A DNA stretch of 64,000 nt from Anthoceros angustus (lineage: Eukaryota; Streptophyta; Anthocerotopsida; Anthocerotales; Anthocerotaceae). Below the pieces are notes generated by a model, which made no database searches, was not told where the DNA came from, and saw nothing but the letters and a program-made list of their open reading frames with translations. Of this stretch, positions 41,929 through 52,876 are shown piece after piece; the stretch's first letter is position 1; the number at the start of each line of letters is the position of its first letter. The stretch spans positions 496,001 through 560,000 of the forward strand of contig MU008163.1 of assembly GCA_010909165.1 (NCBI GenBank). Reading direction: 5' to 3'. Position numbers and translations under genes: made by a program.

Positions 41929-42775
41929 CTAACGGCCACTTGGGTTGAACGCCGCTGGACTTGCTCTGATCAGCTCCAACCCAAAACTAAGTTCGGAAGT
42001 TGTGTCAACCTTCTTCGCTGTTGTCAAGTTGGTGACTCCGGTTACTATCTGGGAAGGCGTGCCTTCCGAAACTAGTGAGCCTGGACGGTCCAGCACTGTA
42101 AGCCAGTAGCGCTCAAGATTGTACATGTCGTACATCTTTGATGTCAGTTGCATTGCAATCCGGTGCTTCTCTTGATGTAGAGCAGCTTTTGCTGATTCTT
42201 GAGAGTCCCATATGCACATGGCCAAGCACTCCCGCCTTTCGTTCAGTGTGCCATACCAGTACTGCAAAAGCGGATACCATTGGCCACCATTGGTCAGCGT
42301 TAAAGAGAGATGATTTGGAGAAAGTGTGTGAAACAAATATCAAAGTCTTGAATTGTCCTGGCATTACCTTTAGCAATCCTCCGCTTGCCCGCGCCTCAAC
42401 TTGAGCCTCGGCATCAGCTTTGTACAGCAATTCGTCATCTGCATGCACTCCTCTAACCGATCTAAACACCACCACATAGAACCGAGACGTGTTCAACAAA
42501 TGGCGCAGAATTTTGCTGCGCTTGCGAGGCAGATAGTCAGCCACCTGCGAGCCTTCGAAGTCCTCGAAGCCGAACAGTTTGGCCAGCACATTTGACCAGT
42601 GAAAACATTGTGAGATTGGAGTGGTCAGAGGAGCAGAGTGAGCTGCTTCAGTAGGCTCCAGCTCCCGGAACAAAGACTGCAGATTCGGCACCACGGGAAT
42701 TGAGGAGCCTCCAGCTGGCTGAAAGCTCAGGTCACCAGAAACAGGCGCAGGCTCTACGGTCAGAACTTCCGGCAT
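41929..42775 (-). CDS. UPF0643-like protein of unknown function
   Basis: Two exons, 42,775-42,368 (136 codons) and 42,261-41,929 (110 codons and stop), joined in phase 0 across a 106-bp GT-AG intron; product 246 aa. The conserved core spans the junction: 'RFYVVVFRSVRG', 'EAQVEARASGGLLK' joined to 'YWYGTLNERRECLAMCIWDS' and 'YDMYNLERYWLTV'. This matches the pattern of the UPF0643 family known from fungi and algae, which has no established function. No signal peptide or membrane segment is visible. The first Met gives a start with no obvious transit peptide. It is the leftmost gene of the gene island and diverges from PHT4 across 1.7 kb. Confidence 0.75.
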
Positions 42776-44470
42776 TGTACTGAATTCAGTCTCTCAGCAG
42801 GTCCGTCCCCCTTAAAGACGCGTAGCAATCCAGACTCAAACGATCGTGGAGTTCTCAGACCGCCACCGGAGAATGCTGGTGGACAGATGCCTGCAAGAAA
42901 TGCTTCCTCCGCAATGCGCACTCGGGATCGCCACTTGTTCCACCCGCGGCAATCAAATAACCTGTAGGCACAATCCAACTTCCTCCCAACGCTGGATGCT
43001 GCAAGCACTCCACAGCAATGCGGACAAAGCACAAATAAAGGAGCAAACCACTGGGAGAACAGGAGCAATCTCCGTTCAGACGCAAGTGGCACAAAGCCTC
43101 GATCACAACAGGGATGTTAAGTAAGAGTATGCATAACGCACATGATATATGCCCGATACAGTGTACAGAACAGGAAACTGACCAGATACACTGCTTCTGC
43201 AGCTTCCTGAACAGACGTTCCCGTTGGGAGTCTGGGAACTACAAATCCGGGGATGTTGGACTGTGTCAATTTCCGCAACAGCCAGCGGGATCCTTGCCTC
43301 TGCCCTCTGCAGCGGCGTCTGCGAAAGCAGCCGTTTTCTACAATGTGCTTCAACCTTCCGTCTCCTCAGGGCTGGTGGAACGCGGAATTTGAGACGTCTT
43401 CCGCATGGTTACGTCTTGAACGCTTACTCGTAGGCTAGATGCCAGCCATAACATTCTCGGTGCAACCATGTGTAAAAGCTCAAAATCGAGGGTGTTTCCA
43501 TGTTCCATATTCCATTTCGCAAAGTGAAGGAAGCAGCGCCACCGCTGATGCACCTTTGCGTCTCATCACACAAACACCACACCCTAAACCCTAAACTGGT
43601 ACAAGCAGTTGAACACAACGCCATTGCCCTGAAATGGAGGAGGTTCCAAGACGCCATTCGGTATCCTCCGGCAGAAATCCGTGTGTGCATTCTCACACGC
43701 AAGGCACTGGTGACCTGCCGCCTTGCAGTCGGCGCAGCAGTTGGAAGGGTTTCACGTCGCTCACAATTCGCGATGTAGGTTGCAGAATTCGCGTTTCAGG
43801 TTGCAGTATTCGCGTTTCAGCTTGCAGAATTCGCGTTTCACGTTGCAGAATTCGCGTTTCAGGTCGCAGAATTCGCGTTTCAGGCCGCAGAATTCGCGTT
43901 TGACGTTTGATAAGTTCATAACAAAACCTCTACCGTGCCAGGACCGGTTACCAATGATTATTTTATTGGAGCAATAAAATCCGCACGAAGCATTATCTTG
44001 GAGCTCCTGGAAGAGGATATTCGGGCGCCCGAAATATCGGTGGTCTGACCGGCTCGACTGTCCGTGACTGTCCTGAACGATGGACGCTGCTGCGAGTGCG
44101 AATGCTTGAAATGCAGCTAGCGCGGGCGGATCATCACACGGCAAGCTCAAGCGCGGGCGCGGGCATGGTGCGTCACGTGCCGGGCAGCAAATGCGAGCTG
44201 TAATCCAGAGAACGGCGCTGGTATCATGACTGTGGCTTCGACTTTGGCCTGCGGGCCCCCTCTTCAAATGCTGCATTCAGGTACTGCCTGCTTCGCTTGT
44301 CTTAGCTCAGGAATGCGGAGTCTCAGCTGAGGAGCTTGCTGAATGCATTCCCCCAGTAGTTTGAAGTTTCAATGTCATTCTGGTTCGTCTTCATCTAGCT
44401 AGGCAGCTGAGAAAGAAGTCATGAGATGCTGGTGTTGTTGCATTTTTGCTGTACCAGAATGTAAAGATTT
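42776..44470. other. Intergenic region between the UPF0643-like gene and PHT4
   Basis: Short frames on both strands (for example minus 43,353-43,117) match no family. A telomere-type word, accctaaaccctaaa, lies at about 43,571 and could be a promoter telo-box or chance. A 21-bp minisatellite is at 43,757-43,903. The likely upstream sequence of both divergent genes is here. Confidence 0.5.
43757..43903. repeat. 21-bp minisatellite
   Basis: Unit 'ggttgcagaattcgcgtttc' plus one base occurs six times in register at 43,778, 43,799, 43,820, 43,841, 43,862 and 43,883, with a degenerate seventh at 43,757. As 21 bp is seven codons, the minus frame reads a heptad 'LKREFCN' series at the end of a 171-residue ORF (44,276-43,761). 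That ORF has no other support. Confidence 0.93.
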
Positions 44471-47411
44471 GTGTGCTCAGTTTTCTGGTGGCTCCTTCTG
44501 GTTTTTGGCACAGCAGAGGCTGGATGGAGAGCTCTGGGAGGTAAAGGTACTAGCATGACCAGCTTGGTAGCTGACGTGCAACATAAACGCTTTAAGCGAA
44601 AAATGACAGGCTCAGGGCAGCTTAGATTTGGAAAGGAGCATTATGAGCTCTTGGAGCGAGTTATGTCATCCAGATTTTGCAGCAGCAGCAATAGCGGCAA
44701 GTTTAAGGAGTGCATTGCGGGGATTGGAGGCATTCGAAGGAGGTTGACAGTCAGAGGCTGGGCCACCACGGTTGCCTTGAAGTTTGATCCTCTATCTCAG
44801 CCATGGAAGAAGGTAAAGTTAAAGTGCAGGGGACAGAAACCGGGGTCAGAGAATATGGGAGTCGGGGGATTTCAGCTTGATGGAGCTGGACCAGGTGCAG
44901 AGCCAGAGAGCTTGGCTCAGACTCCCATCAATGTGAATGGCCATGCGAAGATAGTTCCCATCGATGCAGATATCGACGGATTGGTTAGTGAGGGCACTGT
45001 TGCAGCTGCTGCAGCGTCTGGATTTCCAGACATTCGTCAACTCCCAAAAAGACTCGTCATCATCATCTTGTGCTTCTTCGCTTTCCTTCTCTGCAACATG
45101 GACCGTGTGAGTTTTCTTACATTTGCTAAGGCGTTGCTTCGTGCTTTACAAGTGTTGGATGGACTTGCTGGTTAGGTCGAGGGAAAGTTTTGTTGCAGTG
45201 GAGAAATATGGTTCTTGTTCAGTGTGGGCAACAGACGGTTGCTTCGTTGAGGTGTTGCAGCACATGGTAACGATGTCTTGGTTGCACTGAGGGCTGTCTG
45301 AACTGAAAGTCTTTCCACTTCTCCAGGTAAATATGAGCATAGCGATTCTCCCAATGTCAGCTGAGTTTCAATGGAGTCCTACAACCGTAGGACTCGTACA
45401 ATCATCATTCTTCTGGGGTTACCTCCTTACGCAGGTACAGGGATCCAAATACCTCCTCTGCGGTTTCGTGCTTGTGAGCAGTTTCTTACGATTGTCAGGA
45501 ATTCAGAGAAGGTTGAATTCTTGCCTTTTCAGATTGCAGGAGGCATCTGGGCAGATAGTATCGGGGGAAAACAAGTGCTTGGATTCGGCGTTGTGTGGTG
45601 GTCACTTGCCACGATGGCAACTCCTTTTGCTGCACGACTTGGTTTGCCCTTTCTTCTGTTTGTGAGGGCTTGTATGGGTATTGGAGAGGTTTGTGACAGC
45701 CTCCCCGGTTTGCATTGGAAGGCGATCATTATTTTCTGTTTGTGAGATTAGGCTATGAACTCCTGCAACTTTTATCTCAGGGAGTGGCCATGCCAGCTAT
45801 GAACAATCTACTTTCTAAGTGGGTTCCAGTGGGAGAAAGAAGCAGATCGCTGGCATTTGTGTACAGCGGAATGTATCTTGGCTCAGTCACCGGGTTGGCA
45901 TTTTCGCCGAGCCTGATCCACAGATTCAGCTGGCCTTCAGTTTTCATATCGTTCGGGTCATTAGGAGCTCTTTGGTTTGCTGCTTGGCAGCGCAGTGTGA
46001 GTGACACGTCCAGGCCTTCCTTGTCGATTGAACGCCGTTGAATGTGTCAATGTTTGCTGGAATAGATGGGGAATGAGGTGCAGTTTGGACCTGTATGTCG
46101 GCAGGCTCATAGCTCACCAGCAGAGGATCCAGACATTAGTCCGGAGGAGATCAAACTAATACTTGGGGACGGTGAAGTGCGAAAGCCAGTTGACAAGATT
46201 CCTTGGAAACTGCTGCTCTCAAAAGCTCCCGTTTGGGCTTTGATAGTCTGCCATTTCTGCCACAACTGGGGTACTTTTATTCTACTCACCTGGATGCCTA
46301 CCTATTATTGCCAGGTCTGTTCCCTTGCATCCCGATTCCCTTTTTGAGCTAGTGAATGTCAAGCTCCAGCATCCAAGCATGTCCACCTGCCATTCGCTTC
46401 CACACCACCTCAATAGCTTACGTGATGTGTTCCACAGGTTTTAGGTTTTAATCTGATGGAATCAGGACTGTTCTCCGTGCTTCCATGGTTGACGATGGCT
46501 TTATCGGCTAATGTTGGAGGGTGGATAGCTGACACTCTTGTAAGCCGAGGGGTGTCCATAACTGCTGTGAGAAAGGTAAAACGGTTATTTGGGCCAGCGT
46601 TGTGATATGTTGTTCTGCTTTCTTTCGTTTCAAGCAGTGATGGGTTGGCAACTCGCTCTTGTGAAAAATATTTCGTATGCTTACACTTGTTCTTGTCGTT
46701 TGCTCTGGTAACAGATCATGCAATCAATTGGTTTTCTGGGTCCTGCATTTTTCTTGACCCAGCTGAGCCACATCAGCTCGCCATTTTGGGCTGTCCTGTG
46801 TATGATGGGGTCGCAAGTACGTTATGGTTCCATGCGTCCTCAATCTTTTCTTTCTCGCATTTGTGAGGCTTCGTGATCATTAGACTCTGTACTCATGAGT
46901 GCAGGGAACGGACGCATTTTCTCAATCTGGCCTGTATTCTAATCATCAAGACATCGGCCCTCGCTACTCGGTGAGTTGTAAATCTCTCCATTCTGGTCAC
47001 TTCATGGTCATAAATTGCGCAGAAGAAAAGATTTATTCTGGAGAAACCGCTTATAGCACCACTAAGGCATTCTACCCGGAGGGATATCACACACGATTGA
47101 TTGACAAACGCTTGTGGATGTATCAGGGCGTGCTGTTGGGCTTGTCAAACACCGCAGGTGTTCTGGCCGGTGTTCTTGGCACGGCTGCAACAGGATACAT
47201 CTTACAGCATGGTACCACCGATTTGCTTACTGCCTGAAACGTGCTGTCTCATGTTACTGCCTTGGAACCCCGCTCATCTGTACTTCCCTGATATGTACTT
47301 GTATGATGGGCAGGATCGTGGGATGATGTTTTCAAGGTGGCGGTCGGTCTGTATATTTTCGGTACCATAATATGGAACATATTTGCGTCAGGGGAGAAAA
47401 TTTTCGACTAA
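44471..47411 (+). CDS. PHT4: PHT4-family plastid anion (phosphate) transporter
   Basis: Ten exons: 44,471-45,106; 45,327-45,434; 45,533-45,688; 45,781-45,996; 46,105-46,314; 46,438-46,575; 46,715-46,816; 46,905-46,970; 47,127-47,211; 47,314-47,411. All introns are GT-AG, phase is kept and the product is 604 aa. An N-terminal extension of about 190 residues resembles a chloroplast transit region, then the major facilitator core begins: 'PKRLVIIILCFFAFLLCNMD', 'SSFFWGYLLTQ', 'GEGVAMPAMNN', 'SRSLAFVYSGMYLGSVTGLA', 'CHFCHNWGTFILLTWMPTYY', 'DAFSQSGLYSNHQDIGPRYS', 'GEKIFD' at the end. These blocks define the PHT4/ANTR family of phosphate (in one branch ascorbate) transporters; by eye it is nearest PHT4;1 of thylakoids, but PHT4;4 is not excluded. 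The start could also be Met29 (44,555). Confidence 0.9.
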
Positions 47412-47945
47412 GTCGGATTCTTCCTGTGGCCGTGGCGCGTAACTGGTATTAATCAGCTGTGTGTTGAGATCCCGTCTTTCTTGCGGGAGCTGGCGCCACA
47501 GACGAAAAGACACTTGGCTTTTGCCATATTGGTGATGTGAGTACAGTACGTCCCCTTCATGCTTGGCTGCTCTTTGCACAGATGTGCAAGTGAATGATAT
47601 ACTGAAACTTGTGGTATGCAGTGGTTCGTCAACTTTGTGGTTCACGCTGCAGAGAAAAGTTCCCAATTTAGTGGATGGACAGGACATACCACTACCCATT
47701 TTTCTAGAAATTTCTTGTGTTTCGACGAGTCTGTCGACGTCATTTGACGCCACAGAGCTGGCCACGGCGCCAAAGATCGCAGCACTAGCAGCAGAGAATT
47801 ACCGTCTACGCCGATATTTGTCTCACTGTCTCACTATTGCTTTGAGAAATCTTAACCGATAACTGAGGTTCAGAGTGCTTTGTTACAGTTTCTACGCTTA
47901 CTTTAGCGTTGATTGAAGGTCCGAAACCTCTGCCGGCGATGAAGT
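47412..47945. other. Spacer between convergent PHT4 and CSLA genes
   Basis: This 534-bp stretch lies between the PHT4 stop and the CSLA stop, so it should hold both 3' untranslated regions. Open frames (minus 47,765-47,388, plus 47,563-47,862) are shadows with no recognised domain. Confidence 0.5.
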
Positions 47946-50206
47946 TTATACTTTCACGTCGAGGCCGCAGAGGAAGTAGACCAGGGCCTGGAGGTAGAGA
48001 TACAGTCTGAGAGGCCGGTAGGCTCTGGAAGGAGGAGCAAGGGAGGAACAGATGAAGAGGTACAGGCCGACGAGAAGCTCCGGAATGAACATGGTTGCCG
48101 GTCTGGACACGGACTCGTCAGAAGCAGGTTCACGTAATAATTTGCAGCGCAGGGCAGGATTAAGTAGCGGAATCAGTTTTCCTTTACCTGGATTGTTTCT
48201 TGGACTTTTGGCCATCCCCTCCCTTCTCTGTCACAACCCATTCGGTGGTGAAGCCGAAGCAGGCGATAACGGAGTCTTTGGCTCTTACAAATCCCCGCAC
48301 ATTCTCGAAGAGAATCCAAAGCAACGACAGGTGCACATACCTGCCAGAAAAGACAAGACTTACTTACAGTCGGTTTCTTGTTTCTGACAGCAGATGCAAA
48401 GGGATGGTGTAGGTCAATCACCTGGGCGTCGTGATGGCGATTTTTAGGGTCTGGACCAGGAACGGAGACAGCAAGATAATCTTGGAAGCTTGAATCTCTG
48501 GGAAGTGGAGTAGCACTGGACATGCGACGCAGGAGAGGAGCACTGCGGCGATGTGCTCGTAAATCATGAGGTTGAAGAAGGAGACTGCGAGGAAGTACTT
48601 TGAGGCGGGATCTAAGACCTGGAGCACAGCAGAGAGCACGAATGCGCCATCAGCTGTGGTTTCTTCAAGAAGGAAGCTCGCGTCGGAGAGGCTGAGGCTT
48701 TAACCTTGCTGTTGAGGATGTCACGAATGTGAATCTTGTAGAGATTCATCACTCCATTGGCCAGCCGATTGCATTGCAGGCGGAATCCCTTGTACGAGTG
48801 TGCCAGCTCCGCGACAGACTGCGCAAGGAAAACATGGCGGAAGATCCATCATGAGACGTACAAGGCCAGGACGGTGACGGTGACGGTGGCAGTACAGAGA
48901 CCGAGACAGGAGGCGTCAAGCCTGCAGGCGTGACAGTAGCGGGGGCAGAGAACGAGCCTACAATACATACATACATGTAAGTCATTCAGGTAGACGGATT
49001 TCCACCCCTTGAGCAGCACGGAGATGCTTAAGTCGACATCCTCCACGAGAACTCGGCTTTTCCAGCCGCCCGCGTCCTGGATGGCCGCCATCCGCCATAG
49101 GCCGCCGCTGCCGAAGAAGTTGGCATAGCCAAAGAAAGCGGATCCTACAGGGTCCAGCAAACCGAAGTAATTGGCGAAAAAGATGACCTGGAACCGGGTT
49201 AGGAGGCCCGCAGTCTCATTCCCTGCAGCGTGCAAGAAAAACGAATGTCAGCATCCGCATCGCAATAAAGCAATCTGCCGCTGCTGGGGAAATGCAAGCC
49301 GATTTCAGCTTCCAACCACACCACAGGAGCCGTACTGAATGACCAGTTGGTGATGACGGAGCCGAGCTCCCGGTTGTGCACAAGGAATGGCACTGTGCGC
49401 TCCAGGAAATCGGACGGAGGCTGGAAATCCGCGTCAAAGAGTGCTACAAATTCGCATTCCTGAGCATCAGATTGCGTCAGCCCGTGCGCAAGATTGCCCG
49501 CCTTGTAGCCTGACCTGCCGGTCCGGGTCACGCGCTTGATGTTCACGCCTCTCCCGCGCCAGGCCTCGCACTCCTTCCTGATCAGCTCCTGCAGGTTGCA
49601 ACAAATCCAGCAACATCAGCATTCGCATTTAGGAGCACCTCGGCTGTGAGAGCAATTTGCAAAAAGATTTCATTTTCTCGAGCACCTTTGCGGCATCCTC
49701 GGTGGAATCATCCAGCACTTGGATGAGCAGCTTGTCTCTCGGCCAGGCCAGTCCGCAGGCGGCACCGATGGAGATCTTGTACACCTGCAACAAGAGCAAC
49801 AATGAAGGGAAAGGGAGCTGCGTTTTCCACAGTCGAGATGCGAAGCTCACGATTCCGAACAGGGAAGTCTCTCTCACACCTCCTTCTCATTGTACATCGG
49901 CAACTGCACTAGGACCCTGGGGAAGGCGGAGCCGGCATCCTCGTTCTTCAGCGGGTGGAATTTGCACAGCTTTTCTGCTCTTCTGCCCGGCCTCTTCGAG
50001 AACAGCAGCAGTATCACCAGCCACAGCCTGTCTAAGTAAACGAGGCCGATGTAGACGGAGCAGATGGTGACCAACGCCTGCAGCACTGGGACGGTCCATG
50101 CCAGAGCTGCCATGACCCCGCGGACACAGCCGACAGCTGTGGCGTGGGCGGACAGCCAGGCTGCAGGATTGAACGCCATAGCTGCATTCAGCAAGCGAAC
50201 AACCAT
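47946..50206 (-). CDS. CSLA: CSLA/CSLC-type cellulose-synthase-like glycosyltransferase (GT2), QxxRW altered
   Basis: Eight exons on the minus strand: 50,206-49,880; 49,784-49,686; 49,588-49,336; 49,222-48,975; 48,818-48,705; 48,618-48,422; 48,340-48,188; 48,102-47,946. All junctions keep phase; product 515 aa, the usual CSLA length (CSLC proteins are longer). Seen: membrane segment, 'RVLVQLPMYNEKEV', 'ISIGAACGLAWPRDKLLIQV' with LDDST, 'RSGYKAGNL', 'FVALFDADFQPPSDFLERTV' (DAD), 'LVEDVDLSISVLLKGW' (ED), and C-terminal membrane segments ending 'LYLYLQALVYFLCGLD'. CSLA enzymes make mannan or glucomannan backbones in the Golgi. Oddities: the QxxRW motif reads QCNRL, and the segment before GGLWR ('QVIFFANYFGLLDPVG') is unlike the family. 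A longer frame to 50,308 runs into an LTR-like insert, so I chose Met at 50,206. It may be functional with altered activity or inactive. Confidence 0.82.
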
Positions 50207-50228
50207 TCCGCTTACAGCCCTGAAAGGA

Positions 50229-50459
50229 TGTTGTGGGGGATATAAATTATCCCACATTGGGGAGGCTGTCACCTCTTGTTTATGTACATACGACCTTCTA
50301 CCATTCATGGGTCGGAAGGCTCCTGTAGGTGCTTGACAACGCGTGGGTGTAAGTTATCTTGCACCCAGAACCCTAAACCCCAGGTCCTCGAGGCCCACAC
50401 TAAGATGTGTTGAACGCCAATTGGTTACCGGGGGTTTCTTCCACGTCTTCCCCCTGTCA
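50229..50459. repeat. Solo-LTR-like insertion between CSLA and RAD9
   Basis: The segment starts TGTTGTGGGGGATATAAATT and contains 'tcccacattgg', as many plant copia LTRs do, and ends CCCCCTGTCA, so it has TG...CA ends and near-inverted termini. It is 231 bp. No clear 5-bp target duplication was seen (aagga against gaaaa). It lies 22 bp upstream of the CSLA start codon and about 160 bp upstream of the RAD9 start. Confidence 0.5.
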
Positions 50460-50618
50460 GAAAAAAGCTGTGATGCCTTGTCTCGTACCTGCACGGTTTG
50501 TTGAATTCATAGCGCAAGCGGGGAGGAGCTCGTGGTTCGCCGCCTGCTTCTCGAGTCCCTTGCGCACATCCCTTCCGTTTTGAAGGATTTCTGGAGGAGA
50601 GAGAATTCGGTGTTTCTG

Positions 50619-52876
50619 ATGGAGTGCTTGCTGAGTGGGAATGAGATCAAGTCCCTGCACCGGAGTGTAGCTTGCCTAACTCGGATTGGGCACGAGCTGC
50701 TGTTCGAGGCTTTTCCTGACAAGGTTGGTGGTGATGCTTTGCCGGTGGGTTTTGGTTTTGTCTTGCTCAGTGAGGCCCTAATCGTGGTGCTGCTTGTAGC
50801 TCAGGCTTGAAACGATCAACACTGCAAAGTCTGCTTCCCTGACTGTGTCGTTCAGGGCTCAGTTTTTTGACGTTTATCAGGTGTCCGGCCCGGTTGCGAA
50901 ATGTCGAGTTTTGTTGAAGGTGAGGATCTTGTGTTTCGTCCTCTTCCTTCGAGGATACACTCGAAGACAGAGGCTGAATTGGGTTGTTTGTCAGTCCGTG
51001 TGTTCGGTGTTTCGAACGCCTCCAGGCAGTATGGGGAGGCTGTCCATCAGCCTCCCGGAGCAGGATGCAAACAAGTTACAGTGGACTGTGGAGTGTTACA
51101 ATGGTAAGGGTCCTCGAGTAGCCTGGCTTTTCTCGAGCATGTTTTGTTCTGTGGAGGTGAAGAGAATTGACGCGTTTGTTATGTTGACTGGAATGATTGC
51201 AGGCTTGAGGAAAACCTACTGGATATCGTGTCAAGAGGACACCACCAACCAGCATGTGGCAGTTGATCGCAACAGCCTTCCTAGCTACCTTGTGGTGAGA
51301 CCGAAGGATCTCAACCGGTTGCTTGGAAATTTTCAATCCTCGCTTCAGGAGCTGACATTGATTGCGACGGAGCCCTCTGACACGCCCTCGGAGTCGGGTG
51401 CTGGAGCAGAGACGAAGGCGATTGAACTGAGGAGCTACACAGACCTTGTTAAAGGTGAGTAGATGTATGCACTTAGGAGTAGCGTGCGAATAGAGTACAA
51501 GTCTGTTAGCTGACTTTCATTTCGCATGGCTGGGGTTGCAGAGTCGACAGACGGTGGGGCATTGCATACGCAACTTTGGATAGACCCTGCAGAGGAGCTT
51601 CAGACATATTCTCACGTGGGAGTTGCAGTAGATGTCACCTTCAGTCTAAAGGAACTGAAGGTATGTTACAGTGGACCTTTAAATGTCTTTCGTAGCCACT
51701 GGGTAGCCACTTTCATGTCTGGAGACGGGGTCTCTTCAAACTCGGAATCCTATGTCTCATCAGTAGGTTCATGACATGCAGGCTTTTCTGGCATTCTGTG
51801 AAGGATCTGAGGCCGATATGCAATTTAACTTCGAGAAGGCCGGCAGGTATCTATCGTGGCCTTGCGCACCTTGTACTTGTCATAACCAGCAGATGCAGTG
51901 ATGGCAAGCCCCTGGTGTTCTGTACTTGTTTGTAGGCCTATTTTACTGTCACCGAAGTTGGGCATGGATAATGCTCATGTGGATTTTGATGCATCGCTAG
52001 TCTTGGCGACCATGCTTTCTTCTCAACTTCACACAGAAGCTAGCCAAGATCAAATTGGAAATGCAGCGGGTGATTTGCGGAGAGCACCACAGGGAAATGG
52101 ACAAAGGAACACAGCATCGAACAACATTGGTCACAGGGATGCTTCATCTACACCAGGCTCTGGAGAGAGAAGTGACCATACTGCTGTCTGGTCAGAGCTA
52201 TCTGGTAAGAAACGCATATCGCCCGCAATGGTGACTTGCGCTAGTAAGAAACATATCCTGACTTCCACCAGTTTGAATCGGGTTGCAGGAAGTGGGGCTC
52301 GAACCAGCACGGGTGGTGTCCGACAGCATCGAAGGGTCAACCCTCAGATGTCGGCTAACGGTGATGCTAGCGAAGATGGACACAGGGCCTTCAATGCCCA
52401 CTCAGGTTCAGCAAGAGCCTGTGAACCGTATCCTCCTGCTGCGCTTGTGTGTGTGTGCGAGGCACTGTTGGGATGATTCGTCACGACCGGTTGTTGGATT
52501 TTGTTTTTGTACTCTCCTTATTGTCTGCAATTTACAGCCAACATTCCTCCCAAGGTGATCGTCCCCATCAACAGGAGGACGCAATCCCTGCAGTCGCTGA
52601 ATATCCTGTCCCAGGTAAGTGTGCTGGAAACTCTGCTATTCGAAACTCAATGTTGCATTGTGTGGCTTGGATGCTTTTCTTGAACATCGCTCTGCCTAAG
52701 CGCTGAACTTTGTGGGTCGTCTTGATACTTTTGGTGCAGCCGGACGATGGCAACATGACGCCCCAGAACTGCACATGGACGTCGCGAACCAACATTTTGG
52801 GAATCAGGGTGCTGAGGACGAGGGTGAGTTCTGTATACGGTCGACTCCACCGGATAAGAGACACGAATATGATTAA
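50619..52876 (+). CDS. RAD9: RAD9, subunit of the 9-1-1 checkpoint clamp
   Basis: Ten exons: 50,619-50,723; 50,800-50,919; 50,995-51,103; 51,203-51,454; 51,542-51,660; 51,782-51,846; 51,936-52,204; 52,289-52,427; 52,538-52,614; 52,740-52,876. All are GT-AG and in phase; total 463 aa. Diagnostic blocks: 'LSGNEIKSLHRSVACLTRIG', 'FRAQFFDVYQVSGPVAKCRV', 'RKTYWISCQEDTTNQHVAVD', 'LGNFQSSLQELTLIATEPSD', 'LHTQLWIDPAEEL', 'VDVTFSLKELK' joined to 'AFLAFCEGSEADMQFNFEKA', 'RPILLSPKLGM' and 'FDASLVLATMLSSQL'. This is the RAD9 PCNA-like fold that pairs with HUS1 and RAD1 on damaged DNA to activate ATR signalling. The C-terminal tail is low complexity and ends 'FCIRSTPPDKRHEYD', like plant RAD9 tails. Exons 8 and 9 rest on splice phase and are less certain. 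Confidence 0.9.

Noticed and set aside
43571-43585. Interstitial telomere repeat (ccctaaaccctaaa)
   Set aside because: Only two units are present; it is better seen as a promoter telo-box or chance.
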